The notes under the pieces were generated by a model. It worked only from the letters and a program-made list of their open reading frames with translations. It ran no database searches and was not told the origin of the DNA. This document shows positions 27,591-37,745 of a DNA stretch of 64,000 nt, piece after piece. Where the stretch lies: positions 434,001 to 498,000 of the forward strand of contig JAOAPN010000014.1 of the NCBI GenBank assembly GCA_025462885.1. Reading direction: 5' to 3'. Positions within the stretch are counted from its first letter, which is position 1. Every line of letters starts with the position of its first letter. A program made the position numbers and the translations under genes. This stretch comes from Acidobacteriaceae bacterium (GTDB lineage Bacteria > Acidobacteriota > Terriglobia > Terriglobales > Acidobacteriaceae).

Positions 27591-28310
27591 CTACTCCATT
27601 GATAACAAACGCTCTCCAGCCCTTACGATTGCGCTGTTAGCCGAAGGGGTTGTAGGTTCGAGTTCTACCTCAGGAGCCAATCTTTTCAAAGACTTACACC
27701 TCCTCTGATTTACAACTTGGCCACATGTTGAATCGGAACCTTCCTTTTCCTGTGTCTCTCCGCGCGTAACCGTACCCAGAATCTCCCGCGTCGTTGCATT
27801 GACCGCCGAACGGACGCTCGCCGGGATCTCCTGCACGTAGATATTCCCGGTCGTCGTAATGCTGGCGTGACGCAGGTGCGCCTGCACATCCTTCATCTAG
27901 CCATGCTTCTGCATGGTGGTCCCGAAGGTCCGGCGCAGCACCTGGAACGTAATCAAAGCGGGATCGATCCCAAGCTCTTGTGCCAACGGCTTCATGTGCC
28001 GTTGCAGGAACTGCCGCGGGCGCATCGGGATCTGCTGCTTGAACTTGTTGCGACGGATGGCCGGAAACACCAAATCATCTGGAGCAGTGTGCTTACACTG
28101 GCTTCTCCATAGTTCGATCCACGGCTGGATCATTTCAGGCACGGTCACATGGGCCCGGCTTTCGTCCGTCTTGGTTTGCTCGTCATAGACCTTGCCTTCC
28201 CAGGCCGTGCTCTTCACCAGAATCGAGTCACTCAGGATAAGCTCCCCACGTCAATCCGAACACTTCGCTGGTACGCATCGCGCAGAAGGAGGTGATCCCC
28301 ATCAATGCGA
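27591..28310 (-). pseudogene. Tyrosine integrase pseudogene ending in a tRNA attachment site
   Basis: The minus-strand translation has FCAMRTSEVFGLTW (about 28250-28305), then after a frameshift near 28230 KSTAWEGKVYDEQTKTDESR, PMRPRQFLQRHMKPLAQELG, the catalytic FQVLRRTFGTTMQKHG, an in-frame TAG at 27897-27899, and MKDVQAHLRHASITTTGNIY with the HxxR-like box and catalytic Tyr. The C-terminal tail reads through the tRNA-Asn fragment (27633-27679), the usual arrangement for integrases whose gene ends at their own attachment site. At least two lesions and no N-terminal half mean it is inactive. Confidence 0.8.
27633..27679 (+). other. tRNA-Asn 3'-half remnant (candidate att site)
   Basis: The stretch reads like the 3' half of bacterial tRNA-Asn: loop CTGTTAG with anticodon GTT, stem CCGAAGG, T arm GTAGGTTCGAGTTCTAC, acceptor strand CTCAGGA, discriminator G and CCA (27677-27679). 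The 5' half is missing and the anticodon stem does not pair with the preceding bases, so this is not a working tRNA. It lies inside the 3' end of the integrase pseudogene, as expected of an attL/attR copy. Confidence 0.7.
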
Positions 28311-28479
28311 GGTGCTTGGCTCAGGATGTGTTTGGGCCTGAGAGCTGGACGAGTTTAGCTCTCCGAACTTCGACGACATTTTGGGTAGATGCCTGACGAA
28401 GCGCGATCCCAAGCCTGCGGATATTGCTGCCTATTCGCGTTGATCGGTATCGACAGGCCTGAATTGTCCACATCTAGGC

Positions 28480-29586
28480 CTACGAGGCAACCGTCCTTAG
28501 TCTTGTAGTTCTTTTCTTCCACCAAAGAAAAATCCCGGTAATGATTTCTGTGATCACGGCCACGCATGACATGGAGGCTACGACCTTTGAAGGGATGCCG
28601 AAGATGTCGCCGGTGTGGATGGCGCGGTTAGTAATGATGATTCCCGTTCCCTTGGGTGGCGTGCGGGAATCCTGTGTGACGAGTATGGCCCCAGTGTATT
28701 GATCGAGATTGACCCAGCTTCGTCCGCCAGGGGTGAGATCCTCGGGATAGTGCAAGGACACGCGATATGCCCCCTTGGCATCGGTTGGCGGCTGAACATT
28801 GACCAGCGCGGTGCCGGGTATCGCGGCCTTAGCGAGTTCGATCATTCTCTCTGCGGGAAGGAGAGTGATGCCGGCTCTCGGCTTGGACTGGACCTTGCGT
28901 GAGGTGGGGGCGGAGTGGGTCCACCGGTAAAGATACGGATTGATGGTGTCGTCGAAGTTGATCATCAAACCGGAGATGCAGAGGATGAGGATGAATGATC
29001 CGAAGATGATTCCGGTTGCGTTGTGGATGTCGAAGTGGATGCGCCGGACGGATGCGCTCCACTTGATGGTGACTCGCCGGATGGGCCACCACAGGTAGAT
29101 TCCGGAGAGCGCGAGCAGGACCAGGATGATGGTTGCGATGCCGACGATTCGTTTGCCGGGTGGGCCGAGAAGCAGGTTGGTATGGAGTTGGTGAATCTTT
29201 TCGAGAGCCGTGGTACCGACACGTTTTCCTGCGACCGCGCCGGTAAAGGTGTTGTAGAAGACCTGCCGGTGCGCGTCTGTGGTTACGCCGGTGGTGAACC
29301 TTGCATTGTCGGAGACGCGGAAGTAAACGACCTTCTCTTTCGTTCCCGTGACGGTGCGTTCAGCCAGGGTGGCAAGTGGAATGCGCCCGACCTCGGGAGC
29401 GGCCGGCACGGCGTTGTAGAAGAGCGAGGGATGGAAGAGCCGGTCCAACTCCTGCTCGAAGGCGACGATGCTACCTGTGAGACACACTACGAACAGGACC
29501 GCGCTGGAGACCAATGCGAGATAAAGGTGGATGTTGAAGAACATCTTTCGTAGGAACGATGTGCTGCGGAGTTTCATCTTCATCAT
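28480..29586 (-). CDS. PepSY-associated transmembrane protein
   Basis: 368 residues with four membrane segments: NIHLYLALVSSAVLFVVCLT near residues 18-42, IVGIATIILVLLALSGIYLW, TGIIFGSFILILCISGLMIN, and VVASMSCVAVITEIITGIFL near the C-terminus. Two PepSY-like periplasmic regions lie between (EKVVYFRVSDNARFTTG, TDAKGAYRVSLHYPEDL). Family members are often called iron-regulated membrane proteins and are linked to ferric-siderophore reduction. It lies 21 bases downstream of a TonB receptor gene that is now broken, consistent with a former iron-uptake pair. Confidence 0.87.
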   Translation of the reverse strand: MMKMKLRSTSFLRKMFFNIHLYLALVSSAVLFVVCLTGSIVAFEQELDRLFHPSLFYNAVPAAPEVGRIPLATLAERTVTGTKEKVVYFRVSDNARFTTGVTTDAHRQVFYNTFTGAVAGKRVGTTALEKIHQLHTNLLLGPPGKRIVGIATIILVLLALSGIYLWWPIRRVTIKWSASVRRIHFDIHNATGIIFGSFILILCISGLMINFDDTINPYLYRWTHSAPTSRKVQSKPRAGITLLPAERMIELAKAAIPGTALVNVQPPTDAKGAYRVSLHYPEDLTPGGRSWVNLDQYTGAILVTQDSRTPPKGTGIIITNRAIHTGDIFGIPSKVVASMSCVAVITEIITGIFLWWKKRTTRLRTVAS

Positions 29587-29607
29587 GGATGTACCTCGAC
29601 ATAGCTC

Positions 29608-32600
29608 TTAGAAGAGCAGTTTCAGTGACAGTTGCGTGGATTGCGGTGCGCCTACCTGGTAGAGAGGGCTGAACGAGGTGGCCGTTGCCAGCGAGTCGCT
29701 CAGCATGGAGTTTGCAATGCCAAAGGTGGCGGGCTGGCCGAGTGTGACCGGCGGATTGCCGAAGGAAGGTTTGTTGAGACTGTTGAAGAGGTCGGCACGA
29801 AACTGAAGGTGAAGGCGCTCCGTGAAGGGGAAGTCGCGGCGGAGCGAGAGGTCGACCTGGTGCATGGAGAATCCGCGGAGGGCGTTGCGGCGCATATTTC
29901 CTGCCATCCCAGATGCGGCCGCGGTGAAGGCATTGATGTTGACGCGACGGCCTCCGGGGTAGTTGCCCTCGATCCATTGCGGCACCCCGGCGACGACGTT
30001 TGGGCGGCTTATATAGGTAGTGCTGGTGATGGGATCGATGACAGTGTTGCCTACGACGTCGAACGGAGTTCCACCGGAGCAGCGGTAGATCATGTCGGTT
30101 CCCCAATGTCCCAGAAGGGCATTGGCGGCGCGATTCCATCGCGGTATGGGAAGGCTGTAGCTGATCGCGGTGGAGGCGAGGGTGTGGACGTCGAAGTCCG
30201 AGTCGCCGCGCTGCCGTTCGAGGAAACCTGGCTGGAGAGCGTTGCCGTTTGCCGAGTTGGGCGACGAGGCGTTATCGATCGAGTGCGACCAGGTAAAGGA
30301 GGAGAGGATTTGCAGGTTTCGGTCGAGGCGATGCTGAAACTGTGTCTGAAATGAGTTGTAGCCGGAGGCCGCATTGTTCGTCACGGCGTTGAGCGAGGCG
30401 ATCGTCGCGGAGTTCACGGGGAAGGTCTCGGAGAGCAGAAGTCTGCGGCCAAACGCGCCAACATAGGAGAAGGTAATCGATTGTTTTGGGCCGAGTGACT
30501 GTTCGACGGTGAAGGTTGCCTGATGAACGTACGGCGAAGAGAGATCGGGGGCGGGTGCGTTCACGATGTATGGCGCGTCGGCGGGGACTGGAGGCTTCGT
30601 TGCATTGGCTGCTGTCAAGGGAAATGCCGCGTTGGTCAGAGTCTTCTGTGCGTTGTAGGGACCTTGCCAGCTCGAGGTTGCACTGTTTGCCGTGTCGAAG
30701 AAGAGGCCGTATCCGCCGCGAACGACCATGCCCCAGCTCTGGTCTGTGTGAACCTGTACGCGAAGCCGAGGCGCGGCGATACATTGCTATAGCGCGTCGG
30801 GAATGGAGAGGTCGAGCCGAGAGGAAGCACTGTGATCTGACTGATGGGGACTACGAGGGGTGTGATGACGAAGCCGGGGTTGCCGTTCGGCGAACTCGGA
30901 GCTGGGTTGATATCCCAGCGAAGACCATAGGTGAGGGTCAATTGCTGATTCATCTTCCACGCGTCTTGTGCGTAGAAGGACCAGTTCTGGTAGAGGTACT
31001 CCTGCCCTGCCTTGCCCTGTATGCGTAACGAATCGACAATGCCCCTGGTATAGTTCGCACTGGTGCGTAGGGTCGCCTGTATGTCGTAGAGGCGCGGCAC
31101 AAGCTTTGGTTGCAGCCTACGGTAGTCGACGCCGAACTTCATCTGATGGGTGCCCTTTATGATGGCAACCGAATCAACGATATTGATCTGCGTTGTGGTG
31201 TTGGCGACGTTCGTTCCGGTGCGCAGGGTGCTTCCGTTCGTCATGGGCGCAGAGAACATGGCGTTGCCGGAGTCATACCCTATAGGGAAGAGGTAGGAGT
31301 CGGCTGCGGGAATCGCACCTCCGAAAGTGGTCATGCGGCTGCGCTGGCTGCCGCCGCTCCATGTGGAGTTGACCCGGAGATCGTTCGTGATCTGCGGAGT
31401 GATGAGGTAGGTATGCCCTATAGTAAGGAGCTTGGAAGTATTCCAAGTGCTGGTGACGACGCTGGCGGTGTTGGCCCCGCCGCGTGAATCGACGTACGAG
31501 GGAGCGTTCTGGAAACGTCCGAAGAGAAGCATCTTCGTCGTGGGAACGTAATCGATGCGAATGCTATTGGTATCGAGGTTCGATGGATTCGACCAATTGC
31601 CGTTGTAGAGTGCAGTGTTGGTATCAACTGGATTGACAGCGCCATTGGGCAGGACAAACGCCTGCAGGAGCGGCTGAGTACCGGAGACAATCGAGCGCGC
31701 CGCCACCGAGGGGACATAGAAGCTGCCAGTCTTCGGCTGCAGGAGACGCAGACCTTCGTAGGAGTAGAAGAAGAAAAGTTTGTCGCGCAGGAGGCGTCCG
31801 CCGATGACGCCCAAAGTCGTTCTGTTGCTCTGGAGCACGAGGCAGACCGTTGAAATTGTTGAACCAGTTGTTGGCATCGAGCACGGTGTTGCGGAAGTAG
31901 TTGAAGACCGATCCGGTGAAGCGATTCGTGCCGGATCGCGTGACGAGCGAGATCTGCGCGCCTGGGCTGCGGCCAAACTCCGGCGCGAAGCCCGACGTCT
32001 GGATCTTGAACTCCTGCAGGTTATCGACTGAGACCAGCGTATTGAATCCTCCGTTTGCGCCGGTGTTCGCATTATTTCCGGTACCGCCCGCACCGATGCC
32101 AAACGTGTTGGAGACGCCTGAGTTGGCGCTCGCTCCATCCACCTGGAAGGTGTTGCCGTCCTGACGCTGTCCGTTGACGGCGAACTGTCCGGAGGCGGAG
32201 CTATTTGCATTCGTGTAGACAACGCCCGCCGAAAGCTCGATGAGGGACTGGAAGCTGCGGCCGCTCAGAGGCATGTTCTCGACGAACTGCCGGTCAACCG
32301 TTGTGCCTACCGTGCTGGATTCGGTCTGCAGAAGCGGTTCGGACGCGTCGACATCCACGGTCTCGGCGACGGGGCCGACCTCCATCCTGATCTGAAGGTT
32401 TGGCTGATCTCCGACACGGAGAACGACATCGTTCAACTCGACCGTACGGAAGCCGCTGTGCTCGACTGTGATGCGGTAGTGACCGGGCGGAAGGATCGGA
32501 AGGGCGAAGACGCCGTCGCCATCGGCCTTTAGATGGCGGACTCCACCCTATTCCCGGTTCTCGACCGCGACTGATGCGTCTGGAATCAGGCTGCCGTCAC

Positions 32601-32757
32601 GATGTGAGATTCGTCCGGAGAGGGAGGCATTTTGCGCGAGCAGAGCAGAGGGAAGTAACACCAGGGAGAAAAAAATACATGACGCAGTAAGGCAAAGGAC
32701 TTCATAGCAACAACTTTCTGTTTTGAAGTCCGAATCGTCACTCCGGAGGCTCTCCAA
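29608..32757 (-). pseudogene. TonB-dependent receptor pseudogene (one stop, two frameshifts)
   Basis: The pieces together make a full Oar-like receptor: signal peptide (IFFSLVLLPSALLAQ), regulatory domain (NASLSGRISHRDGSLIPDAS), plug (ENMPLSGRSFQSLIELSAGV), barrel and a C-terminal QSTQLSLKLLF. An in-frame TAG at 32548-32550 follows VENRE. A frameshift near 31815 (GGGCG where GGCGGCG is expected) separates EQQNDFG from GVIGGRLLRDKLFFFYS. A second near 30757 separates GFAYR from QSWGMVVRGGYG. No single frame spans the gene, so it should be non-functional unless the lesions are assembly errors. The downstream PepSY gene is intact. Confidence 0.85.
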
Positions 32758-33253
32758 GGAGAGCAGCGTCTGCCACCGCTGTCGATTTAGGACTTGTTCG
32801 GTCTGAATTCAGTATGCGGCGATTTAAACTTTTGGTCAATCGCTCCTGTTTCGGAGACCAATGGCCATTTTCAGCCTAGCCACACGACTGATGGCTTTCT
32901 ACGTGCTAACGTCGTTGGCGACTAGTGGAGGAGAAGGCCCACGTCTTCTCAACACTCGATCGATATCACAAGTCCATCTTCAAGGAACGCCAGGAGCATC
33001 CGGCGGAAGCTCTCCCGGCGCTAGACTACGTTGCCGATGCGATAGAGCTCTTTCGATGAACATATTGACCTGTTCCCATCAATTCACACTTCCTAAAATT
33101 ACCGCTTCTGAAAATCTATACAAACCCAGGGTTTCTATTCCATGCGCAGGGCATATGGCTTTCGCTCGGTCATTACAAGTTAGACCCACCACCAGTTTGG
33201 TTCATTTCGAAGACAACAATACATGGAACGGGTTTATTTGATAGAAGGGATGC
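32758..33253. other. Intergenic region with a short possible gene remnant
   Basis: 496 bases between divergent genes. A 45-codon open stretch on the plus strand at 32925-33059 (KAHVFSTLDRYHKSIFKERQ, then EHPAEALPALDYVADAIELF) has protein-like composition and ends in TGA, but I cannot name a family; it may be a gene tail. The rest holds the start signals of the SMP-30 gene (AAGGGA before 33254) and nothing else I recognise. Confidence 0.3.
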
Positions 33254-34309
33254 ATGATTTTGAGCCGTGTCGTTCTCCATCCACTGTTGCTGGCTGCCGC
33301 CCTAGCCCCGATGTCTTTACTCTCTCAGATGCAGGCCGAACTAGCCATTGACCGCCTGACGTCAGCCGCCACGGCCATCATCCCGCGCACAGCGCACCTC
33401 GAGAAGGTGGCTACGTGTTGCGAGTGGCTCGAAGGGCCCGCCTGGGCGCCCGACGGACGCCTCTTTGTCAGCGACACCGACCTGAACGAGATTCTTGCCG
33501 TCGCCTCCGATGGCAAAAGAAGAATCTTCAAGAAGCCTTCTGGTCTCACCGACCCTAGCTTCCATGGCAAGGAGCCTGGAACCAATGGCAACGCCTTTGA
33601 CACCTTCGGGCGGCTCACCGTCGCGGGCCACGCCCTGCATCAGGTCTTCCGCTTTGACCGGCTCGAGGGCTCCTCGTCGATGACCGTGCTCGCGGACCGT
33701 TACCAGGGAAAGCGCTTCAACAGCCCCAACGATCTAACCTATGCAAGCGATGGATCGCTCTTCTTCACCGACCCACCCTACGGCCTGGCGAGCCAGCAGG
33801 ACAGCGATCCAAAGAAGGAGCTGCCCTTCAACGGGGTTTTTATGGTTCGCGGCGCAGCCCACAAGGCGCCGGGATCAACGCCCACAGAGCCGATCTTGCT
33901 CATCCGCGACATGACGCGGCCCAACGGAATAGCCCTCTCTCCCAGTGAAAAATACCTCTACGTTGCCAATTCCGACCCGGCGAACCCGGTGTGGATGCGC
34001 TACCCACTCGAGAAGAATGGAACCGTCGGCGCAGGCGAGGTACTCCTCAGCGCCAAAGGTGCGCCCGGCGTCGGGGGGCCAGACGGCATCAAGGTCGACG
34101 TCAAGGGCAACCTCTATGGCTCCGGCCCCGGAGGCATCTGGATCATCTCCCCGGAAGGCAAACACATTGCCACCATCCATGTACCAGAGCGCGTGAGCAA
34201 CTGTGGTTGGGGCGGCGCCGACTGGCAGACTCTCTATATCACGGCGTCCAGCAGCGTCTACCGCATCCACCTCGATATCAAAGGACTTGATCTCGCGCGG
34301 CGCCACTGA
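33254..34309 (+). CDS. SMP-30/gluconolactonase-family protein, exported
   Basis: 351 residues with a signal-like N-terminus (VVLHPLLLAAALAPMSLLSQ). The six-bladed propeller carries the family's metal and active-site blocks: EGPAWAPDGRLFVSD, GNAFDTFGRL, FNSPNDLTYASDGSLFFTDP, RPNGIALSPSEKYLYVAN, GGPDGIKVDVKGNLYGSG. Members hydrolyse sugar lactones such as gluconolactone, or related esters, using one divalent cation. It stands alone between a broken TonB locus and a convergent permease gene. Lactone substrate is inferred from the family only. Confidence 0.9.
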   Translation: MILSRVVLHPLLLAAALAPMSLLSQMQAELAIDRLTSAATAIIPRTAHLEKVATCCEWLEGPAWAPDGRLFVSDTDLNEILAVASDGKRRIFKKPSGLTDPSFHGKEPGTNGNAFDTFGRLTVAGHALHQVFRFDRLEGSSSMTVLADRYQGKRFNSPNDLTYASDGSLFFTDPPYGLASQQDSDPKKELPFNGVFMVRGAAHKAPGSTPTEPILLIRDMTRPNGIALSPSEKYLYVANSDPANPVWMRYPLEKNGTVGAGEVLLSAKGAPGVGGPDGIKVDVKGNLYGSGPGGIWIISPEGKHIATIHVPERVSNCGWGGADWQTLYITASSSVYRIHLDIKGLDLARRH

Positions 34310-34596
34310 TCCCGCACATGATCAGGAGAATGTAAAGACAATACGTGGATTGGTGGGCAAATCTTCATGTCCACTTGCCGCCCTTGCAGCGATCGAAATG
34401 AGGGAGACAAGCGCAATGCTGTTCTTTCTCTTCACTTCGACTCCTCCGGCAGAACCACAACAGCGACCTTCATCAATTCGAGCTGTCGTGCGGTACTCAA
34501 TCCCGGACAGAAACCGATGTACGCAAGAAGGTTAGTGTCATTTGTGTACTTATATCCCAGACAAACTCCGGAATTTCAGTGCAGCGTGAAAACGGC

Positions 34597-37242
34597 TTAT
34601 TCGGCCCTCAGAGCCTCCACGGGATTCACCGAGGCGGCTCTGCGAGCGGGAAAGTAACTCGCCAGCAGTGCCGAAGCTCCCAGCACCAACGCAACGCCAG
34701 CCAGCGTCGGCATATCCCAGGATCGAATGCCGAACAGCAGCTTCCGCATCAAGGTCGCCGCGGCGACGGAGCACACCAGTCCTGCAAAGATTCCCAACCC
34801 GGTCAGCCATCCGGCCTCTTTCAGGATCATCCGGTAGACAGAACTTTTCTGCGCGCCAAGCGCGATCCTCACGCCGATCTCCCGCGTCCTTTGGCTTACC
34901 GAATAAGCAATCACACCATAGAGACCAACCACGCCTAGAAGCAGCGCCATCACCGCAAATCCACCGACGAGCCAAGCCGAAGATCGATGCAAAGACGCAG
35001 TTTGCGACTCGCTGATACGCTGATTCATCGTCGCCTCCCCCATTGTGCCAATGCCCGGATCGATCTGATGAATCGCAGCTCCAAGCGTAGGTAGAATTGT
35101 CTTCTCATCCTGCGAAGTGCGCACCACGAGGCCCACATACGTGTCGGTATTTTGATTGAACGGTGTGTACTCGGCGGGCCATATCTCCGAGTCCAAGGAC
35201 CCTTCTTTCACATCATCGACAATCCCAACAATCTCTCGTATCGAAGTCGGCGTCAGCGCTGTATCGCCGTATTTCCTGCCGATAGGATTTTCACCGGGGA
35301 AGTATTTCTTGGCCAACGCCTGATTGATGAGTGCAACCTTCGGCTTCGAAGCGTCTTCCTCATCTGTAAAGAACCGGCCTCGTATCAACTTCGCCTGCAG
35401 CGTCTTGAAGTAGTCTGAACTCACATCTCGCTGGTTCACTTCGTTATGTTCACCGTTGTAAGGTTTGCCGACAAAGCGAATCCAATCGGTATTGCCGTTG
35501 CCGCTGACCGCCAGCATGCTTGTGATGCCCGCAGACTTGACCCCGGGCAGAGCAGCAGCCCGACTTACGATCTGCCTCCCGATGGCCATGACCTGTTCCT
35601 CCTTGGCATAGGTGAGCTCCGGCAGGGAGATCTGCAACGTAGCCAAGTGATCCGGCCGGAACCCAAGCTCCACATGCAGCAACCGATAAAAGCTCTTACC
35701 CAGCAGTCCCGCCCCAACTAGCAGCACCATCGCAACCGTCAATTCCAGCACGACAAGATTCGCTCCAAAGCGGCGCCACAATGTCCCCGCACTACCCCGA
35801 CCTCCATCCGCCAACCCTTCCTGCATCGCCGTCAAAGGCAGACGAACGATCGGGGTAACCGCGAACAATACAGCCGCAACTACGCCGATCGTCCCGGCAA
35901 AGATCAGGACGTGTGGATTCATTCCGATCCCGCTGAGATAGGGCATGTTATTCAGCATGTCCTTTGAGATGAGCTTGCTGAGCAGCGTCATGCCGCCATA
36001 AGCTGCCAGCAATCCTAGCGCGCAACCGCCTACAATCAGCACCACTCCTTCGGTAATGAACTGCCGAATCAAACGCGCAGGGGAAGCTCCCAATGCGCCC
36101 CGTACGGCGATCTCCCGTTTGCGGCTCTCGGATCGCACCAGCAACAAGCTCGCAACGTTGACACAGGCAATCAACAACAACAGCCCCGCGCCACCTAGCA
36201 ACACCAGCAGGATCGGACGAATGTCTCCAACGATCTCCTCATAAAGAGGCTTTACGCTGGCGCCCTGGTCGCGATTGGAGCTGGGATATTGCACCTCCAA
36301 CTGCTTCGCCACACCCGTCATATCTGTCAGAGCTGCCTGAACGGTAACCCCATCCTTCAGCCGCGCCACGCCATAGAGGTTGTGGCAACTCCGCCGCTTC
36401 TCGCAGTTGTTCAATGTATGAAGCGTTGCCCAGAAATCAACCTTACCTCTCGGGGCGAATTGAAAGTTCGCCGGAAGCACGCCAATGATTGTGTTCGGGA
36501 TTCCACTCAGCTTAACCGTCTGACCGATGACATCATTTCTTCCTCCGAATCGTGACTGCCAGGTGGCGTAGCTCAGGATCACGGTGTCCGCGGCTCCCGG
36601 TTGATCTTCGCCAGAATAAAAATCACGACCCAAAGCAAGCTTAGTACCAAGCACTCGAAAGAACCCATCGCTCACCCGCGCACCCGGAACCGGCTCCGTC
36701 CCAGTGGGAGTGTTCAACAGATAGCCCGTCGCCGTATAGGCCTCCATCGCGCTGAAGACCTTGTTCATCTTCTTCCAATCCACGTAGTCCTGATACGAAA
36801 GATTCGACCGCGGAAATAGTGCCACGCGCTCGTTCACATCGACCAGCCGATTCGGATCCTTGTAGGGAAGTGGCTGGATTAGAGCCGCATCGACAAACGC
36901 GAAGATCGCAACACTTGCACCTATCCCGAGAGCCAGCATCATCATCGCCGTAACGGTAAACCCCGGGCTTCGTCGCAACTGTCGAATCGAAAACCGGAAA
37001 TCCTGCCAAACCGTCTCCAGACGAAATCCCACCACCTCGTGGCTCTGCTCTTTCAGTCGGGTGCCGTTGCCAAACTGCCGCATCGCTGCACGATGAGCCG
37101 CCTCCGGCGCCATGCCTTCATCGCGAAGGTCCTTCTCCTTCTGCTCGCGATGAAATCTCATCTCTTCTTCCAACTCGCTATGGAACTTCTCGCGGCGAAC
37201 CAGCAGTGCCAGTTTCTTGAAAAATCGCGTAATTGAGTCCAC
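34597..37242 (-). CDS. ADOP-type ABC permease (MacB/FtsX double unit), PadR-linked
   Basis: 881 residues from GTG at 37242. It has an N-terminal helical prefix (KFHSELEEEMRFHREQKEKD, about 18-60), then two MacB periplasmic-core plus FtsX units. Membrane segments include GFTVTAMMMLALGIGASVAI (near 95), LLVLLGGAGLLLLIACVNVA, VLELTVAMVLLVGAGLLGKS, and MALLLGVVGLYGVIAYSV near the C-terminus, with the closing motif YFPARRAASVNPVEALRAE. These acidobacterial duplicated permeases usually lack a neighbouring ATPase gene, as here. The PadR stop lies 9 bases upstream and its TAGGAGG doubles as the ribosome site. Role in export or membrane-stress response is inferred. Confidence 0.9.
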   Translation of the reverse strand: MDSITRFFKKLALLVRREKFHSELEEEMRFHREQKEKDLRDEGMAPEAAHRAAMRQFGNGTRLKEQSHEVVGFRLETVWQDFRFSIRQLRRSPGFTVTAMMMLALGIGASVAIFAFVDAALIQPLPYKDPNRLVDVNERVALFPRSNLSYQDYVDWKKMNKVFSAMEAYTATGYLLNTPTGTEPVPGARVSDGFFRVLGTKLALGRDFYSGEDQPGAADTVILSYATWQSRFGGRNDVIGQTVKLSGIPNTIIGVLPANFQFAPRGKVDFWATLHTLNNCEKRRSCHNLYGVARLKDGVTVQAALTDMTGVAKQLEVQYPSSNRDQGASVKPLYEEIVGDIRPILLVLLGGAGLLLLIACVNVASLLLVRSESRKREIAVRGALGASPARLIRQFITEGVVLIVGGCALGLLAAYGGMTLLSKLISKDMLNNMPYLSGIGMNPHVLIFAGTIGVVAAVLFAVTPIVRLPLTAMQEGLADGGRGSAGTLWRRFGANLVVLELTVAMVLLVGAGLLGKSFYRLLHVELGFRPDHLATLQISLPELTYAKEEQVMAIGRQIVSRAAALPGVKSAGITSMLAVSGNGNTDWIRFVGKPYNGEHNEVNQRDVSSDYFKTLQAKLIRGRFFTDEEDASKPKVALINQALAKKYFPGENPIGRKYGDTALTPTSIREIVGIVDDVKEGSLDSEIWPAEYTPFNQNTDTYVGLVVRTSQDEKTILPTLGAAIHQIDPGIGTMGEATMNQRISESQTASLHRSSAWLVGGFAVMALLLGVVGLYGVIAYSVSQRTREIGVRIALGAQKSSVYRMILKEAGWLTGLGIFAGLVCSVAAATLMRKLLFGIRSWDMPTLAGVALVLGASALLASYFPARRAASVNPVEALRAE

Positions 37243-37251
37243 GTCAGCCTC

Positions 37252-37581
37252 CTAGGCGTCCTGCATTACGCGGCCGATCGCCGCAATCATCTGGTCAAAC
37301 TGCGATTGCTCCACTCCCAGCTGCTTCCGTCCAGCCGCCGTCAGCGTGTAGTAGCGAGCCCGCCGGTTGGTCTCCGTTTTCTTCCACTCCGCCTTCACCC
37401 ACCCCTGTAGCAACAGCCGTTGCAGCGCCGGATAGAGCGAGCCTTCTTCCACGGTCAGCACCTCTTCGGAGGCGCGCCTGATCGACAGCGCGATTCCGTA
37501 TCCGTGTTGCGGTGCTCGCGTCAGCGTCTTCAGAATCAGCATGTCCAGCGTTCCAGGCATCAGGTCAGGTTTCTTTGGCAT
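37252..37581 (-). CDS. PadR-family regulator paired with ADOP permease
   Basis: 109 residues. The PadR winged helix is clear: LMPGTLDMLILKTLTRAPQH, GYGIALSIRRAS, EVLTVEEGSLYPALQRLLLQ, GWVKAEWKKTETNRRARYY. It is the first gene of a two-gene operon with the ADOP permease, its probable target. A short dyad upstream (37592-37604) may be its operator. Confidence 0.92.
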   Translation of the reverse strand: MPKKPDLMPGTLDMLILKTLTRAPQHGYGIALSIRRASEEVLTVEEGSLYPALQRLLLQGWVKAEWKKTETNRRARYYTLTAAGRKQLGVEQSQFDQMIAAIGRVMQDA

Positions 37582-37591
37582 AAGCAGATGT

Positions 37592-37604
37592 ATAGACCAT
37601 CTAT
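37592..37604. promoter_or_regulatory. Candidate PadR operator ATAGA-CCA-TCTAT
   Basis: A perfect 5-bp inverted repeat with a 3-base centre, 11 bases upstream of the PadR start, followed by a further ATAGA half-site (37606-37610, in GGATAGA). It is short but well placed for autoregulation. Confidence 0.4.
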
Positions 37605-37745
37605 GGATAGAACGTCAATGCTCGACGAAAAGTTCCCTGAATCGAAACTTATTGCTCTATAAGCTGTAGCTTTGATCGCACAATGGGTTCTGCCGCACAT
37701 TTGGTGAGATGTGTTGGCGATGGGTCGAGCGTGCGACTGGCTCTT

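Noticed and set aside
27601-27700. Functional tRNA-Asn gene
   Set aside because: The 5' acceptor strand and D arm are missing, and the anticodon stem does not pair; only the 3' half is present.
28355-28567. 70-codon open frame on the minus strand
   Set aside because: Mostly the start of the frame shadowing the PepSY gene end; no family match and no start signals.
32861-33241. 126-codon open frame on the plus strand
   Set aside because: No recognisable fold, no ribosome site; a different frame in the same place looks more protein-like.
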